The position numbers and the translations under genes were made by a program. Below the pieces are notes generated by a model that saw nothing but the letters and a program-made list of their open reading frames with translations, was not told the DNA's origin and did no database searches. DNA of 61,406 nucleotides from Acinetobacter zhairuonensis (GTDB taxonomy: Bacteria; Pseudomonadota; Gammaproteobacteria; Pseudomonadales; Moraxellaceae): assembly GCF_022601715.1 (NCBI RefSeq), contig NZ_JAKVIM010000021.1:1-61406 (forward strand). Direction: 5' to 3'. Below, piece by piece: positions 36,390-46,203 of this stretch. The first letter of the stretch is position 1. Each line of letters opens with the position of its first letter.

Positions 36390-37901
36390 ATGGATCAACA
36401 TCGTACATATGACCTAGTGGTTATCGGTGGAGGGATCAATGGTGTTGGTATTGCTGCCGATGCCGCAGGGCGAGGTCTCTCTGTTTTGTTGTGTGAAAAA
36501 GACGATTTAGCCAGCCATACCTCTTCTGCCAGCAGCAAGTTAATTCATGGTGGTTTGCGCTATTTGGAGCATAAAGAGTTCCGCTTGGTTCGAGAGGCTT
36601 TGGCGGAGCGTGAAGTGCTGATGGCAAAAGCACCACATCTGATTCGTGCCATGCGTTTTATCATGCCGCATCGTCCGCATTTACGTCCTGCATGGCTGAT
36701 TCGGACGGGTTTATTTTTCTATGATCATTTGGGTAAGCGCGAAAAGTTAGCGGGCTCTAATTTGGTCGATTTTGATCCGCAGACCAGTCTATTTAAGCCA
36801 GAAATCGTGAAAGGATTTGAGTACTCTGATTGTGCTGTAGATGATGCACGTCTGGTGATTGCGAATGCCATGCAAGCGCGTGAGAATGGTGCGAATATTC
36901 AAACACGAACACGTTGTCTTGCTGCGCAGGTAGAGCAAAATGCTTGGACAGTGCATTTACAAAATGCACAGAGCACATTTACGGTACGTGCCAAAGTACT
37001 GGTGAATGCAGCAGGACCTTGGGTGACTGAATTTATCCAGCAAGACTTGCAGATGAAAGCGGCTTATATGATCCGTTTGATTCAGGGCAGTCATATTATT
37101 GTGCCGAAGATTTATGCTGGAGATAAGGCATTTATTCTGCAAAATGATGATCAACGCATTGTGTTTGCCATTCCGTATTTAGATGAATACACCTTAATTG
37201 GCACTACAGACCAGCGTTATTTGGGTAATCCTGATCAGGTAGAAATTACTGAAGGCGAAATTGATTACTTATTGAAGGTTATGAATAGTCATTTCCAGCG
37301 GCAACTTACTCGTCAGGACATAATTACGACCTATTCAGGTGTACGCCCATTGTGTGATGATGAATCTGATAATCCTTCTGCCATGACCCGTGATTACACG
37401 TTGGTGCTTTCTCAGGAGCAGCATGCACCGCTGCTTTCAGTGTATGGTGGAAAGCTCACGACTTATCGTAAATTGGCAGAGTCAGCCATGCATCAACTCA
37501 AGCCATTCTTCCATAAGTTGAAACCTGATTGGACGGCAAAAGCACTGCTACCTGGAGGTGAAAACTTTTTTGATGAGACTCGTTTGGTTGATGAGTTGCA
37601 TCAGAAAATACAAGATATCACTCAATCTCTTGCGGAGCGCTGGGTGCATAGTTATGGTTCGCGTGTCTGGACAATGTTGCATGGTTGTGAAAGTATTTTG
37701 GCATTAGGGCGGCACTTTGGGCATGGGCTATATCAACAAGAAGTGGATTATCTGGTGGCTCAGGAATGGGCGGTGAGTAGTGAAGATATTTTAAAACGCC
37801 GTACTAAGCTTTATTTAAAATTTAGCCAAGATCAGATCGTTCAATTAGATGAGTATCTGGTTGAATTACATAAGCGTCGAGCGCAAGAAAAGGCAGCGTA
37901 G
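36390..37901 (+). CDS. glpD: Aerobic glycerol-3-phosphate dehydrogenase
   Basis: 503 residues. The FAD-binding start 'LVVIGGGINGVGIAADAAGRG' is followed by 'SSASSKLIHGGLRYLEH', typical of GlpD, and 'VYGGKLTTYRKLAE' further on. It oxidises glycerol 3-phosphate to dihydroxyacetone phosphate at the inner membrane, passing electrons to ubiquinone. The ribosome binding site AGGAGG at 36376-36381 is excellent. No glpF, glpK or glpR lies next to it, so the pathway is scattered. Confidence 0.96.
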   Translation: MDQHRTYDLVVIGGGINGVGIAADAAGRGLSVLLCEKDDLASHTSSASSKLIHGGLRYLEHKEFRLVREALAEREVLMAKAPHLIRAMRFIMPHRPHLRPAWLIRTGLFFYDHLGKREKLAGSNLVDFDPQTSLFKPEIVKGFEYSDCAVDDARLVIANAMQARENGANIQTRTRCLAAQVEQNAWTVHLQNAQSTFTVRAKVLVNAAGPWVTEFIQQDLQMKAAYMIRLIQGSHIIVPKIYAGDKAFILQNDDQRIVFAIPYLDEYTLIGTTDQRYLGNPDQVEITEGEIDYLLKVMNSHFQRQLTRQDIITTYSGVRPLCDDESDNPSAMTRDYTLVLSQEQHAPLLSVYGGKLTTYRKLAESAMHQLKPFFHKLKPDWTAKALLPGGENFFDETRLVDELHQKIQDITQSLAERWVHSYGSRVWTMLHGCESILALGRHFGHGLYQQEVDYLVAQEWAVSSEDILKRRTKLYLKFSQDQIVQLDEYLVELHKRRAQEKAA

Positions 37902-37924
37902 ACGGAATTAAAAAAAATGAGAAT

Positions 37925-37953
37925 AAAAAAGGTCGCATAAGCGACCTTTTTTA
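37925..37953. terminator. Bidirectional terminator between glpD and pckG
   Basis: AAAAAAGGTCGC-ATAA-GCGACCTTTTTT, perfect 12-bp arms, in the short gap between two convergent genes. Confidence 0.93.
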
Positions 37954-37965
37954 ATTTTAGCTGAA

Positions 37966-39810
37966 TTAAGCAGATTGCTTAACTGCTGCTTTAACCGCAG
38001 CTAAAAGTTCGTTTTGACGCGCTTTTAGTGCTGCTGGTAGGCGATCACCTAATTGATTAAACAATTCTGTGTGGCTTTCAATTTCTTTGATCCATTGATC
38101 TTTATCTTGAGAAGTCACAAGCTCAAACTGCTCTTTGGTGAAGTCAGAACCCGTCCAGTTTAACTGTTCGTAAGTTGGTACTAAGCCAATTGGTGTTTCA
38201 ACAGCGCTTGCACGACCTTCACAACGATCAATGATCCACTCAAGTACACGCATGTTTTGACCGAAACCAGGCCATACAAAGTTGCCTTCAGCATCACGAC
38301 GGAACCAGTTCACGTTGTAGATACCAGGAAGTTTGTTACCAGCAGCTTTCGCCTTCGCTTCAACTTCTTCACCAAGTTCTAACCAGTGAGAGAAGTAATC
38401 TGCCATGTTGTAACCCGCGAACGGAAGCATAGCAAACGGATCGCGACGAACAATACCTTGTTGACCAACAGCAGCAGCAGTGGTTTCAGAACCCATAGTG
38501 GCAGCTTTGTACACGCCATCAACCCAGTCAAATGCTTCTGAGATTAATGGAACTGTATCTGCACGGCGACCACCGAAGATGAACGCAGAAATTGGAACAC
38601 CTGCTGGATTTTCCCAGTCAGCGTCAATAGAAGGGCATTGACCCGCAGCAACAGTAAAGCGCGCATTTGGATGAGCCGCTTTTTCAGTACCAGTATGCGG
38701 TTGACCTTTCCAGTTGGTAAGGTTTGCAGGTGCTTCTTTAGAAAGACCTTCCCACCATACTTCACCATTGTCAGTTACAGCAACGTTGGTATAGATCACG
38801 TCTTTATGAAGTGTAGCCATACAGTTCGGGTTGGTCTTGGTATTTGTACCAGGCGCAACACCGAAGAAACCAGCTTCTGGGTTGATTGCATATAAGCGAC
38901 CATCTTCACCTGGTTTGATCCAAGCAATATCGTCACCTACAGTTTCAATTTTCCAGCCTTCGTAGCCCGCTGGTGGAATCAGCATTGCAAAGTTGGTTTT
39001 ACCACAAGCAGATGGGAAAGCCGCTGCGATGTAGTGTTTTTCACCGCGAGGATTGGTTACACCAAGGATCAGCATGTGTTCAGCTAACCAACCTTGTTCA
39101 CGACCCATTGCAGATGCAATACGGAGAGCTAAGCATTTTTTACCCAATAATGCATTGCCGCCGTAGCCAGAACCGTAAGACCAAATTTCACGAGTTTCTG
39201 GATAATGTACGATGTATTTTTCAGGGTTGCATGGCCATGCAACGTCTTTTTCACCTTCAGCAAGCGGAGCACCTACTGTGTGTACGCAAGGGATGTATTC
39301 GCCATCAGTACCAAGAACGTCATAAACGGCTTTACCCATACGTGCCATTTTAGACATGCTTACAGCAACGTAAGGAGAGTCTGTTAATTCGATACCGATG
39401 TGCGCAATGTGGCTGCCCAAAGGACCCATAGAGAAAGGAACAACGTACATTGTACGACCTTGCATAGCACCGTCAAATAAACCATTTAAACGAGCGCGCA
39501 TCTCTGCAGGAGCTTCCCAGTTGTTTGTCGCACCAGCATCTTCTTCTTTTTCAGAACAGATGTATGTACGACCTTCAACACGAGCAACGTCAGAAGGGTC
39601 AGAATTTGCAAGATAAGAACCAGGGTGTTTTTCTTGGTTTAAAGCTTGCATAGTGCCGTTAGCGATCATCAAGTCGATAAGACGTTGATATTCTTCTTCG
39701 CTGCCGTCACACCATTCAATCTTTGCTGGTTTGGTTAATTTCGCAATTTCTTCAACCCATGCAATAAGCTTAGGGTGACGAACGAATTCTGGTGCGTTCA
39801 CTTGGGTCAT
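37966..39810 (-). CDS. pckG: Phosphoenolpyruvate carboxykinase (GTP)
   Basis: 614 residues from the ATG at 39810 (an upstream frame to 39855 adds 15 unlikely residues). The GTP-type signature '[13 protein letters not shown]' (P-loop with the reactive cysteine), 'GDDIAWI' and 'NWFRRD' are present. It converts oxaloacetate to phosphoenolpyruvate in gluconeogenesis. The GTP form is uncommon among gammaproteobacteria, where the ATP form PckA is usual, but it is standard in Acinetobacter-like genomes. Confidence 0.96.
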   Translation of the reverse strand: MTQVNAPEFVRHPKLIAWVEEIAKLTKPAKIEWCDGSEEEYQRLIDLMIANGTMQALNQEKHPGSYLANSDPSDVARVEGRTYICSEKEEDAGATNNWEAPAEMRARLNGLFDGAMQGRTMYVVPFSMGPLGSHIAHIGIELTDSPYVAVSMSKMARMGKAVYDVLGTDGEYIPCVHTVGAPLAEGEKDVAWPCNPEKYIVHYPETREIWSYGSGYGGNALLGKKCLALRIASAMGREQGWLAEHMLILGVTNPRGEKHYIAAAFPSACGKTNFAMLIPPAGYEGWKIETVGDDIAWIKPGEDGRLYAINPEAGFFGVAPGTNTKTNPNCMATLHKDVIYTNVAVTDNGEVWWEGLSKEAPANLTNWKGQPHTGTEKAAHPNARFTVAAGQCPSIDADWENPAGVPISAFIFGGRRADTVPLISEAFDWVDGVYKAATMGSETTAAAVGQQGIVRRDPFAMLPFAGYNMADYFSHWLELGEEVEAKAKAAGNKLPGIYNVNWFRRDAEGNFVWPGFGQNMRVLEWIIDRCEGRASAVETPIGLVPTYEQLNWTGSDFTKEQFELVTSQDKDQWIKEIESHTELFNQLGDRLPAALKARQNELLAAVKAAVKQSA

Positions 39811-40223
39811 GGTGAGGCCTATCTTAAAAGTGTACAAATCTTGCACAAAGTACAATCTAAGTAATCAGGTTACCTAGATGAAAGTAAAAAAAAGTGGCAG
39901 TATTAAAGCACAAAATGATGAAAAAAATAAGACACCCCTATCTACCTGTAGATATTGATAATTTGTATTCTACTTTGGTTTTATTGATTTAAATCAATGA
40001 TTTAAACTTTGTATAATTATTTATTTCTTATATTTATTTTGTTTATGAGGATCATTTATTTTAATTATTTCATTTATTTACAATGGCTTGCAAGTATTTT
40101 TTTTATGAGAATTATTATTGATTAAATGAATGGTGGTAATTTGAATTTTGCATAAGGGCATTGTTAATTGATGATAAATTGGACAAAATTAGAGCAAATA
40201 CTTCATAGAAGTGAGTCGCTTGC
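39811..40223. other. Divergent promoter region of pckG and the lipid kinase gene
   Basis: 413 AT-rich bases. It holds the palindrome at 39983-39998 and a TATAAT at 40012-40017 reading toward the lipid kinase. The -35 for that element is unclear. Nothing coding is seen. Confidence 0.5.
39984..39997. promoter_or_regulatory. Perfect FNR/ANR-type palindrome
   Basis: TTGATTTAAATCAA fits the FNR/ANR consensus TTGAT-N4-ATCAA at every defined position, and the symmetry extends to 16 bases. It lies 174 bases upstream of pckG and 227 bases upstream of the lipid kinase. Its distance to the visible -10 elements (centre about -30 to -34) is not the usual -41.5 of FNR activation, so repression or a different CRP/FNR-family protein is possible. 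Confidence 0.4.
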
Positions 40224-41156
40224 ATGACTTTAAAACCTCTTTCCATTATTTACAATGCACGCTCTGGTTTTCATGCCAGCAATAAAGAAGAAGTCTATGA
40301 ACAATTACTGACATATTTCACTGAACAAGGTTTTGAAATTCAGGCTTTTGAGTTGGGTGAAAAAAATGACTTTCCTGCTTTAATGCAATCGGTTATTCAA
40401 CGACATCAAACAGCTGATGATCTTGGTGTGATTGTTGCTGCTGGTGGTGATGGTACTTTAAATGCGGTTGCAAAAGCTTTATTGGGCAGCAATATCCCCT
40501 TAGGTATTCTTCCATTAGGCACATTCAATTATGTTGCACGGGTTTTAAATATTCCACTCGAGATCATGCAAGCTGCGGAAGTGATTGCAACGGGGCAGCA
40601 ACGTTCGATTCATGTGGCAAAAATCAATGATCAGATTTACTTAAATAATGCCAGTTTAGGTTTATATCCCTTATTTATTCAACGTCGTGAACAGTACAAT
40701 GCCAAGTTCGGGCGCTTTCCTTTGCATGCCTACACATCAGGTTTGGCAGTGCTGATCCGAGACCGTAAAGAGTTAAAACTTGAAGTCGAGGTTGATGGTA
40801 AAACGTATCCTGTTAAAACCCCGTTAATCTTCTTTGGTAACAACCAGTTGCAGTTAGCAGAAATGAAATTGCGCATTGCCAAGTGTGCAGAGCAGGGACA
40901 AGTTGCAGGTGTGGTGGTCGCGAAAAGTGATAAGCTGACTTTATTCCGTATGCTTTTACAGTTAATTCGTGGTCAGCTAGAAAAAGCCCCCGACGTTTAC
41001 AGTTTTTCTGCAGATGAGGTTAAAGTCTATTCTAGACGTGACAAACTTACCGTAGCAATTGATGGTGAAATTGTGGAAATGCGACCACCCTTACGTATTT
41101 CAGTACAAAAAAATGCAGTTAATATGATGGTGCCTTATGCTGCTGCATCTGTCTGA
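40224..41156 (+). CDS. Diacylglycerol/sphingosine kinase-like lipid kinase
   Basis: 310 residues with the DAGK catalytic domain. The nucleotide-binding 'AAGGDGTLNAVAKALLG' (GGDGT) and 'LGILPLGTFNYVAR' lie in the first 110 residues; the C-terminal beta-domain ends with 'VAIDGEIVEMRPPLRI'. Such soluble enzymes (YegS, BmrU, DgkB types) phosphorylate diacylglycerol or related lipids. The 3' end overlaps the next gene by 20 bases in a different frame, so the two are translated together. Confidence 0.88.
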   Translation: MTLKPLSIIYNARSGFHASNKEEVYEQLLTYFTEQGFEIQAFELGEKNDFPALMQSVIQRHQTADDLGVIVAAGGDGTLNAVAKALLGSNIPLGILPLGTFNYVARVLNIPLEIMQAAEVIATGQQRSIHVAKINDQIYLNNASLGLYPLFIQRREQYNAKFGRFPLHAYTSGLAVLIRDRKELKLEVEVDGKTYPVKTPLIFFGNNQLQLAEMKLRIAKCAEQGQVAGVVVAKSDKLTLFRMLLQLIRGQLEKAPDVYSFSADEVKVYSRRDKLTVAIDGEIVEMRPPLRISVQKNAVNMMVPYAAASV

Positions 41157-41895
41157 TCTACATTTTGGTACAGAACGACCAGAGTGTCTGACGGCAATTC
41201 AGGAATTTTGCCGTGAAAGGAAACCTGAATTGGTGGTGGTCAGTGGTGACCTAACGCAACGTGCACGTTACAAAGAATTTTTTCACTGTAAGCAATTTTT
41301 GGAGAGTTTGAATTGCCCGTATTTGGTGGTGCCAGGGAATCATGATATTCCGCTGTATCATGTCTGGGATCGAATTTTTAATCCCTTCACCCGTTACCAA
41401 CTGTTTTTTGGCAATATGGAAATGACACTGGAAACTGAGCATTTTTATGTCATAGGGGTAAACAGTATCCGACGTCGTTACCATACCCGTGGTCATATAT
41501 CTTTAGAGCAAATTCAGCAGATAGATCAAATATTGAAGCAGGCACCAGCGCATAAATTAAAAATTATTGCAGCACATCAGCCATTTTATACGCCGCCTGA
41601 TGATCCACATGGCATTAAGGATTGTCCTTTGCTTGGGCGGATGGCGTTGGAAGTCTGGAGTCAGAGTGGCTTAAAAGCATTGTTGCATGGTCATCTACAT
41701 CAGTCTGCGGTGTTCGATTTAAACAGTTTATATCATTTAGGTGCAGGGCATCCTGTCTTAGATATTCATGCAGGAACGGCAACCTCTTATCGTTTACATC
41801 ATGCTTTGAGCAATAGTTTTAATGTCATTGATGCACAGGCAGATGTGCGCCATTATCAATTTAATTTGCAACAATTAAAGTTTGAGTTGGTCTAA
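41137..41895 (+). CDS. Calcineurin-like metallophosphoesterase
   Basis: 252 residues with the full five-block signature: 'LSDLHFG' (DxH), 'VVSGDLTQ' (GDx), 'VPGNHDIP' (GNHD), 'AAHQPF' and 'LHGHLHQ' (GHxH). It binds two metal ions and splits phosphomonoesters or diesters; cAMP phosphodiesterase CpdA and lipid-head phosphatases are in the same fold group. The ATG at 41137 lies inside the end of the lipid kinase gene, which suggests a shared lipid-related role. Confidence 0.87.
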   Translation: MLLHLSDLHFGTERPECLTAIQEFCRERKPELVVVSGDLTQRARYKEFFHCKQFLESLNCPYLVVPGNHDIPLYHVWDRIFNPFTRYQLFFGNMEMTLETEHFYVIGVNSIRRRYHTRGHISLEQIQQIDQILKQAPAHKLKIIAAHQPFYTPPDDPHGIKDCPLLGRMALEVWSQSGLKALLHGHLHQSAVFDLNSLYHLGAGHPVLDIHAGTATSYRLHHALSNSFNVIDAQADVRHYQFNLQQLKFELV

Positions 41896-41971
41896 TTTGA
41901 TGAATTAAGCAACGAATCTCACGTATTGCCTAAAAAAAACAAAAAAAAGATGATTTTTTTTTAAATCTGAC

Positions 41972-41999
41972 CTTGAAGCAATATTTATCATCCCCACAA
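41972..41999 (+). promoter_or_regulatory. Sigma-32 heat-shock promoter of groESL
   Basis: CTTGAAG (41972-41978) and CCCCACA (41992-41998), 13 bases apart, agree with the RpoH consensus CTTGAAA-N11-16-CCCCATNT. It is about 95 bases upstream of groES. Confidence 0.8.
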
Positions 42000-42090
42000 A
42001 AGTGTCATCTAAATTCATTTTGATGATGACCAAAGGAATAAATAAGTCGTCATCAGTCATTTTAATAGACTTAGTCTGATGGAGTTATTT

Positions 42091-42381
42091 ATGAGCAACA
42101 TTCGTCCATTACATGACCGTGTAGTTATTCGTCGTGTTGAAGAAGAAACGAAAACAGCTGGCGGTATTTTATTGCCAGGTTCTGCAGCAGAAAAACCAGC
42201 GCAAGGTGAAATTATCGCTGTAGGTAATGGTCAAATCACGGACAACGGTGTTCGCGCTTTAGATGTAAAAGTTGGCGATAAAGTATTGTTCGGTACTTAT
42301 GCAGGTACCACTGTAAAAGTTGATGGTGAAGAACTTCTTATCATGAAAGAGTCTGACATTTTAGCTGTATTAGAAGGCTAA
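42091..42381 (+). CDS. groES: Co-chaperonin GroES
   Basis: 96 residues from the ATG at 42091 (a longer frame from 42079 adds four residues). '[15 protein letters not shown]' and the mobile loop '[18 protein letters not shown]' (about 17-34) are canonical. It caps the GroEL ring and makes the folding chamber. It is transcribed with groL, 59 bases downstream. Confidence 0.97.
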   Translation: MSNIRPLHDRVVIRRVEEETKTAGGILLPGSAAEKPAQGEIIAVGNGQITDNGVRALDVKVGDKVLFGTYAGTTVKVDGEELLIMKESDILAVLEG

Positions 42382-42440
42382 TTCGTCCTTACTCGTTCAA
42401 TATCAGATTAGTAAAGATTAAAAAATTTCGGAGTCTATAA

Positions 42441-44075
<1,635 letters not shown>

Positions 44076-44099
44076 TCATCTACCTAGATTTACCAATCT

Positions 44100-44132
44100 A
44101 AAAAAATCCCCACATTTTGTGGGGATTTTTTT
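44100..44132 (+). terminator. groESL terminator
   Basis: AAAAAATCCCCACA-TTTT-GTGGGGATTTTTTT, about 25 bases after groL. Confidence 0.93.
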
Positions 44133-44241
44133 ATTTTGTCGGTATAATTTAGTCAGAAAAATATTCAGTAAGAATAAAGTATAAGAAAACAAATCTTTAA
44201 GGCGATAAACGCATAAACTTTTTGCTTCTGGGGAGAGGGGT

Positions 44242-45402
44242 ATGGAGCAAGAACATGAAATGGTCGAAATGATTTATGAAGCGACCATGCATCCAGAATT
44301 ATGGCAACAAGTGCTGATTCGTTTGGTGGAGTATACGGGTAGTCAAAGTGCAATTTTTACCGCCATAGATCAACTCAATCCAAAATTTAATTTCACTTTT
44401 ACCCATAACATTTCAGAAGCGGCCTTAACTGCCTACCATGATGAAAAAATTCAAATGATAGATATGCAATTGCATGCACCGATTTTGAAGCAGCAAGGAT
44501 TAGGGGAGCCTGTGGTTTTAGACTGGGCTGCATATGCTAAGCGGCAGGACAGTGAAGAATATATCTTTTATGAAAAATGTGTAGCCCCTTCAGGCATTGG
44601 TTCAGCACAAGGTATTCTATTAGAAACAGGACAATATCGCTGGGCAGTCTTGGGAATTCATCGAGCTGACAGTGTTCCAATTTACGCGAAATCAGAAACG
44701 GAATTACTCAAAAGATTAGCCAAACATTTTCGCCGTGCCTTACAAATTCATCGGCAGTTCAGTTTGGTACAACAGGAAAATCTGGATCTTTATAAGTTAT
44801 TTGATGCATTAAAAACGGGTGTAATTTTACTGGATGCCAATGCAACGCTGGTCTATGCCAATGCCAAGGCACAACATATTTTACAAACTCACCAAGAACT
44901 CAGCCTAGATCATTTCAATCGCCTTAAAGCAGCCAGTCCTGATCAAGCCAAATTGGAAAAATATATTTCCAGCGCGCTCTTTCAAGATGTTTCACAAGAT
45001 ACTCTTGCAGATGCAGGCGGGGTAATGCCGATTCGTTTGAGTAAAAAATCACAACCTTTAATGGTCAGTGTGATGCCATTTTCCAGTGTTTGGCAAAAGA
45101 TGCTGAATGAGCAGATTAGCGAACAGAAAGTCGCCGTGTTTTTAACTGAACCAGATAAGCAATATCAACTGGCACACGAGTTTTTGAGACAACACTATCA
45201 GTTATCGCAACGGGAAATCAAAATCTGCGAACTGTTTGTGAATGGATATAATCTTGAAGCGATTGCAATTGAATGTTCACTGACACTCAGTTCGGTACGG
45301 ACGTATATTAAATATATTTTTGCCAAAACCCATTGTTCAACGCAAGTTGAGCTATTCCGCCTATTGGCAAGCTTAACTTTAGATTTTGAACATATTCCTT
45401 AA
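44242..45402 (+). CDS. LuxR-type transcriptional regulator with PAS-like sensor region
   Basis: 386 residues. The first 190 residues form an alpha/beta domain without a known ligand; a PAS-like segment follows (about 190-310). The C-terminal LuxR helix-turn-helix (about 320-378) has 'LSQREIKICELFVNGYNLEAIA' and 'LTLSSVRTYIKYIFAK'. The ribosome binding site GAGAGGGG is strong. A TATAAT at 44150-44155 just after the groL terminator may be its -10. It has no synthase partner, so it acts as an orphan regulator with unknown signal. Confidence 0.82.
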   Translation: MEQEHEMVEMIYEATMHPELWQQVLIRLVEYTGSQSAIFTAIDQLNPKFNFTFTHNISEAALTAYHDEKIQMIDMQLHAPILKQQGLGEPVVLDWAAYAKRQDSEEYIFYEKCVAPSGIGSAQGILLETGQYRWAVLGIHRADSVPIYAKSETELLKRLAKHFRRALQIHRQFSLVQQENLDLYKLFDALKTGVILLDANATLVYANAKAQHILQTHQELSLDHFNRLKAASPDQAKLEKYISSALFQDVSQDTLADAGGVMPIRLSKKSQPLMVSVMPFSSVWQKMLNEQISEQKVAVFLTEPDKQYQLAHEFLRQHYQLSQREIKICELFVNGYNLEAIAIECSLTLSSVRTYIKYIFAKTHCSTQVELFRLLASLTLDFEHIP

Positions 45403-45409
45403 TGGATGG

Positions 45410-45784
45410 TTAAGCGAATAAAATTAGTCCCCAAGTAATCGCAATAATACTTAAGGCAACAAATTGCGCTGCACTGCCCATGTCTTTGGCATTTTTAGAA
45501 AGTGGATGGCGTTCTAAAGAAACACGATCGACAATGGCTTCCAAGGCAGAATTAAAAAGCTCGACAATAATTGCCAATAAACAAACCGCAATGAGTATGG
45601 CTTGTTCACTTCGACTGATATTGAGAAAAAAGGTCACGGGAATCAGTACGAGATTAATATAAATAATTTGTCGAAAAGCAGCTTCATTCTGAAAAGCGGC
45701 TTTAAAGCCCGCGATAGAATAGCTGGCCGCATTCAGAATACGTTTAAGACCAGTTTTACCTTTGAGGGGAGAGTATTCGCTCAT
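45410..45784 (-). CDS. dgkA: Diacylglycerol kinase (membrane DgkA)
   Basis: 124 residues, three transmembrane helices. The DgkA signature 'EFNSALEAIVDR' (here 'ELFNSALEAIVDRV') near residues 70-83, with conserved Glu and Asn, and 'AKDMGSAAQFVAL' are present. It phosphorylates diacylglycerol made during membrane-derived glucan and lipid turnover. It is convergent with the LuxR-type regulator, with only 7 bases between them. Confidence 0.95.
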   Translation of the reverse strand: MSEYSPLKGKTGLKRILNAASYSIAGFKAAFQNEAAFRQIIYINLVLIPVTFFLNISRSEQAILIAVCLLAIIVELFNSALEAIVDRVSLERHPLSKNAKDMGSAAQFVALSIIAITWGLILFA

Positions 45785-46203
45785 GATGGATTAAGCCGTT
45801 TGAGATAAGTTAAGAATAGCGGCAATACATTAAATTGGGCTTAAAATGCCGAATTCTGAGTTACAAAGTTTAACATAGATTTTAGGCAAGCCAATCTGCT
45901 AAAAGTTGTAATTCAATTTAGGCAATCGGAATATTGTTCCAATTTGCTTAAAACGAATGAAGGTGATGATACTGTTGCTTTTGAGGAATGATCAACATGC
46001 AGAAGGTGGTGGAGCGATTGTCCTCATGGATAAATAGGATTAAGTGAATACGGCTTGTTCACAATTTCTTCATAATTGAACAATAAATCCATAACTATGT
46101 TAATAATGATTGTGTTTTAAAGTTGAGTCATTGAATATCAACACAAATTTGTTAATTTTTCGATTCTTCCTTTTTACTTCTTTTTGATAAGTGGCGCAGA
46201 CTT
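45785..46203. other. Long upstream region of the RND pump
   Basis: 419 bases without a gene. It contains two imperfect inverted repeats that might be operators: AATCGGAA-tattg-TTCCAATT (about 45925-45945, one mismatch) and an interrupted TTGTTC/GAACAA pair at 46055-46082 with a 2-base bulge. No regulator gene lies next to it. Confidence 0.4.
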
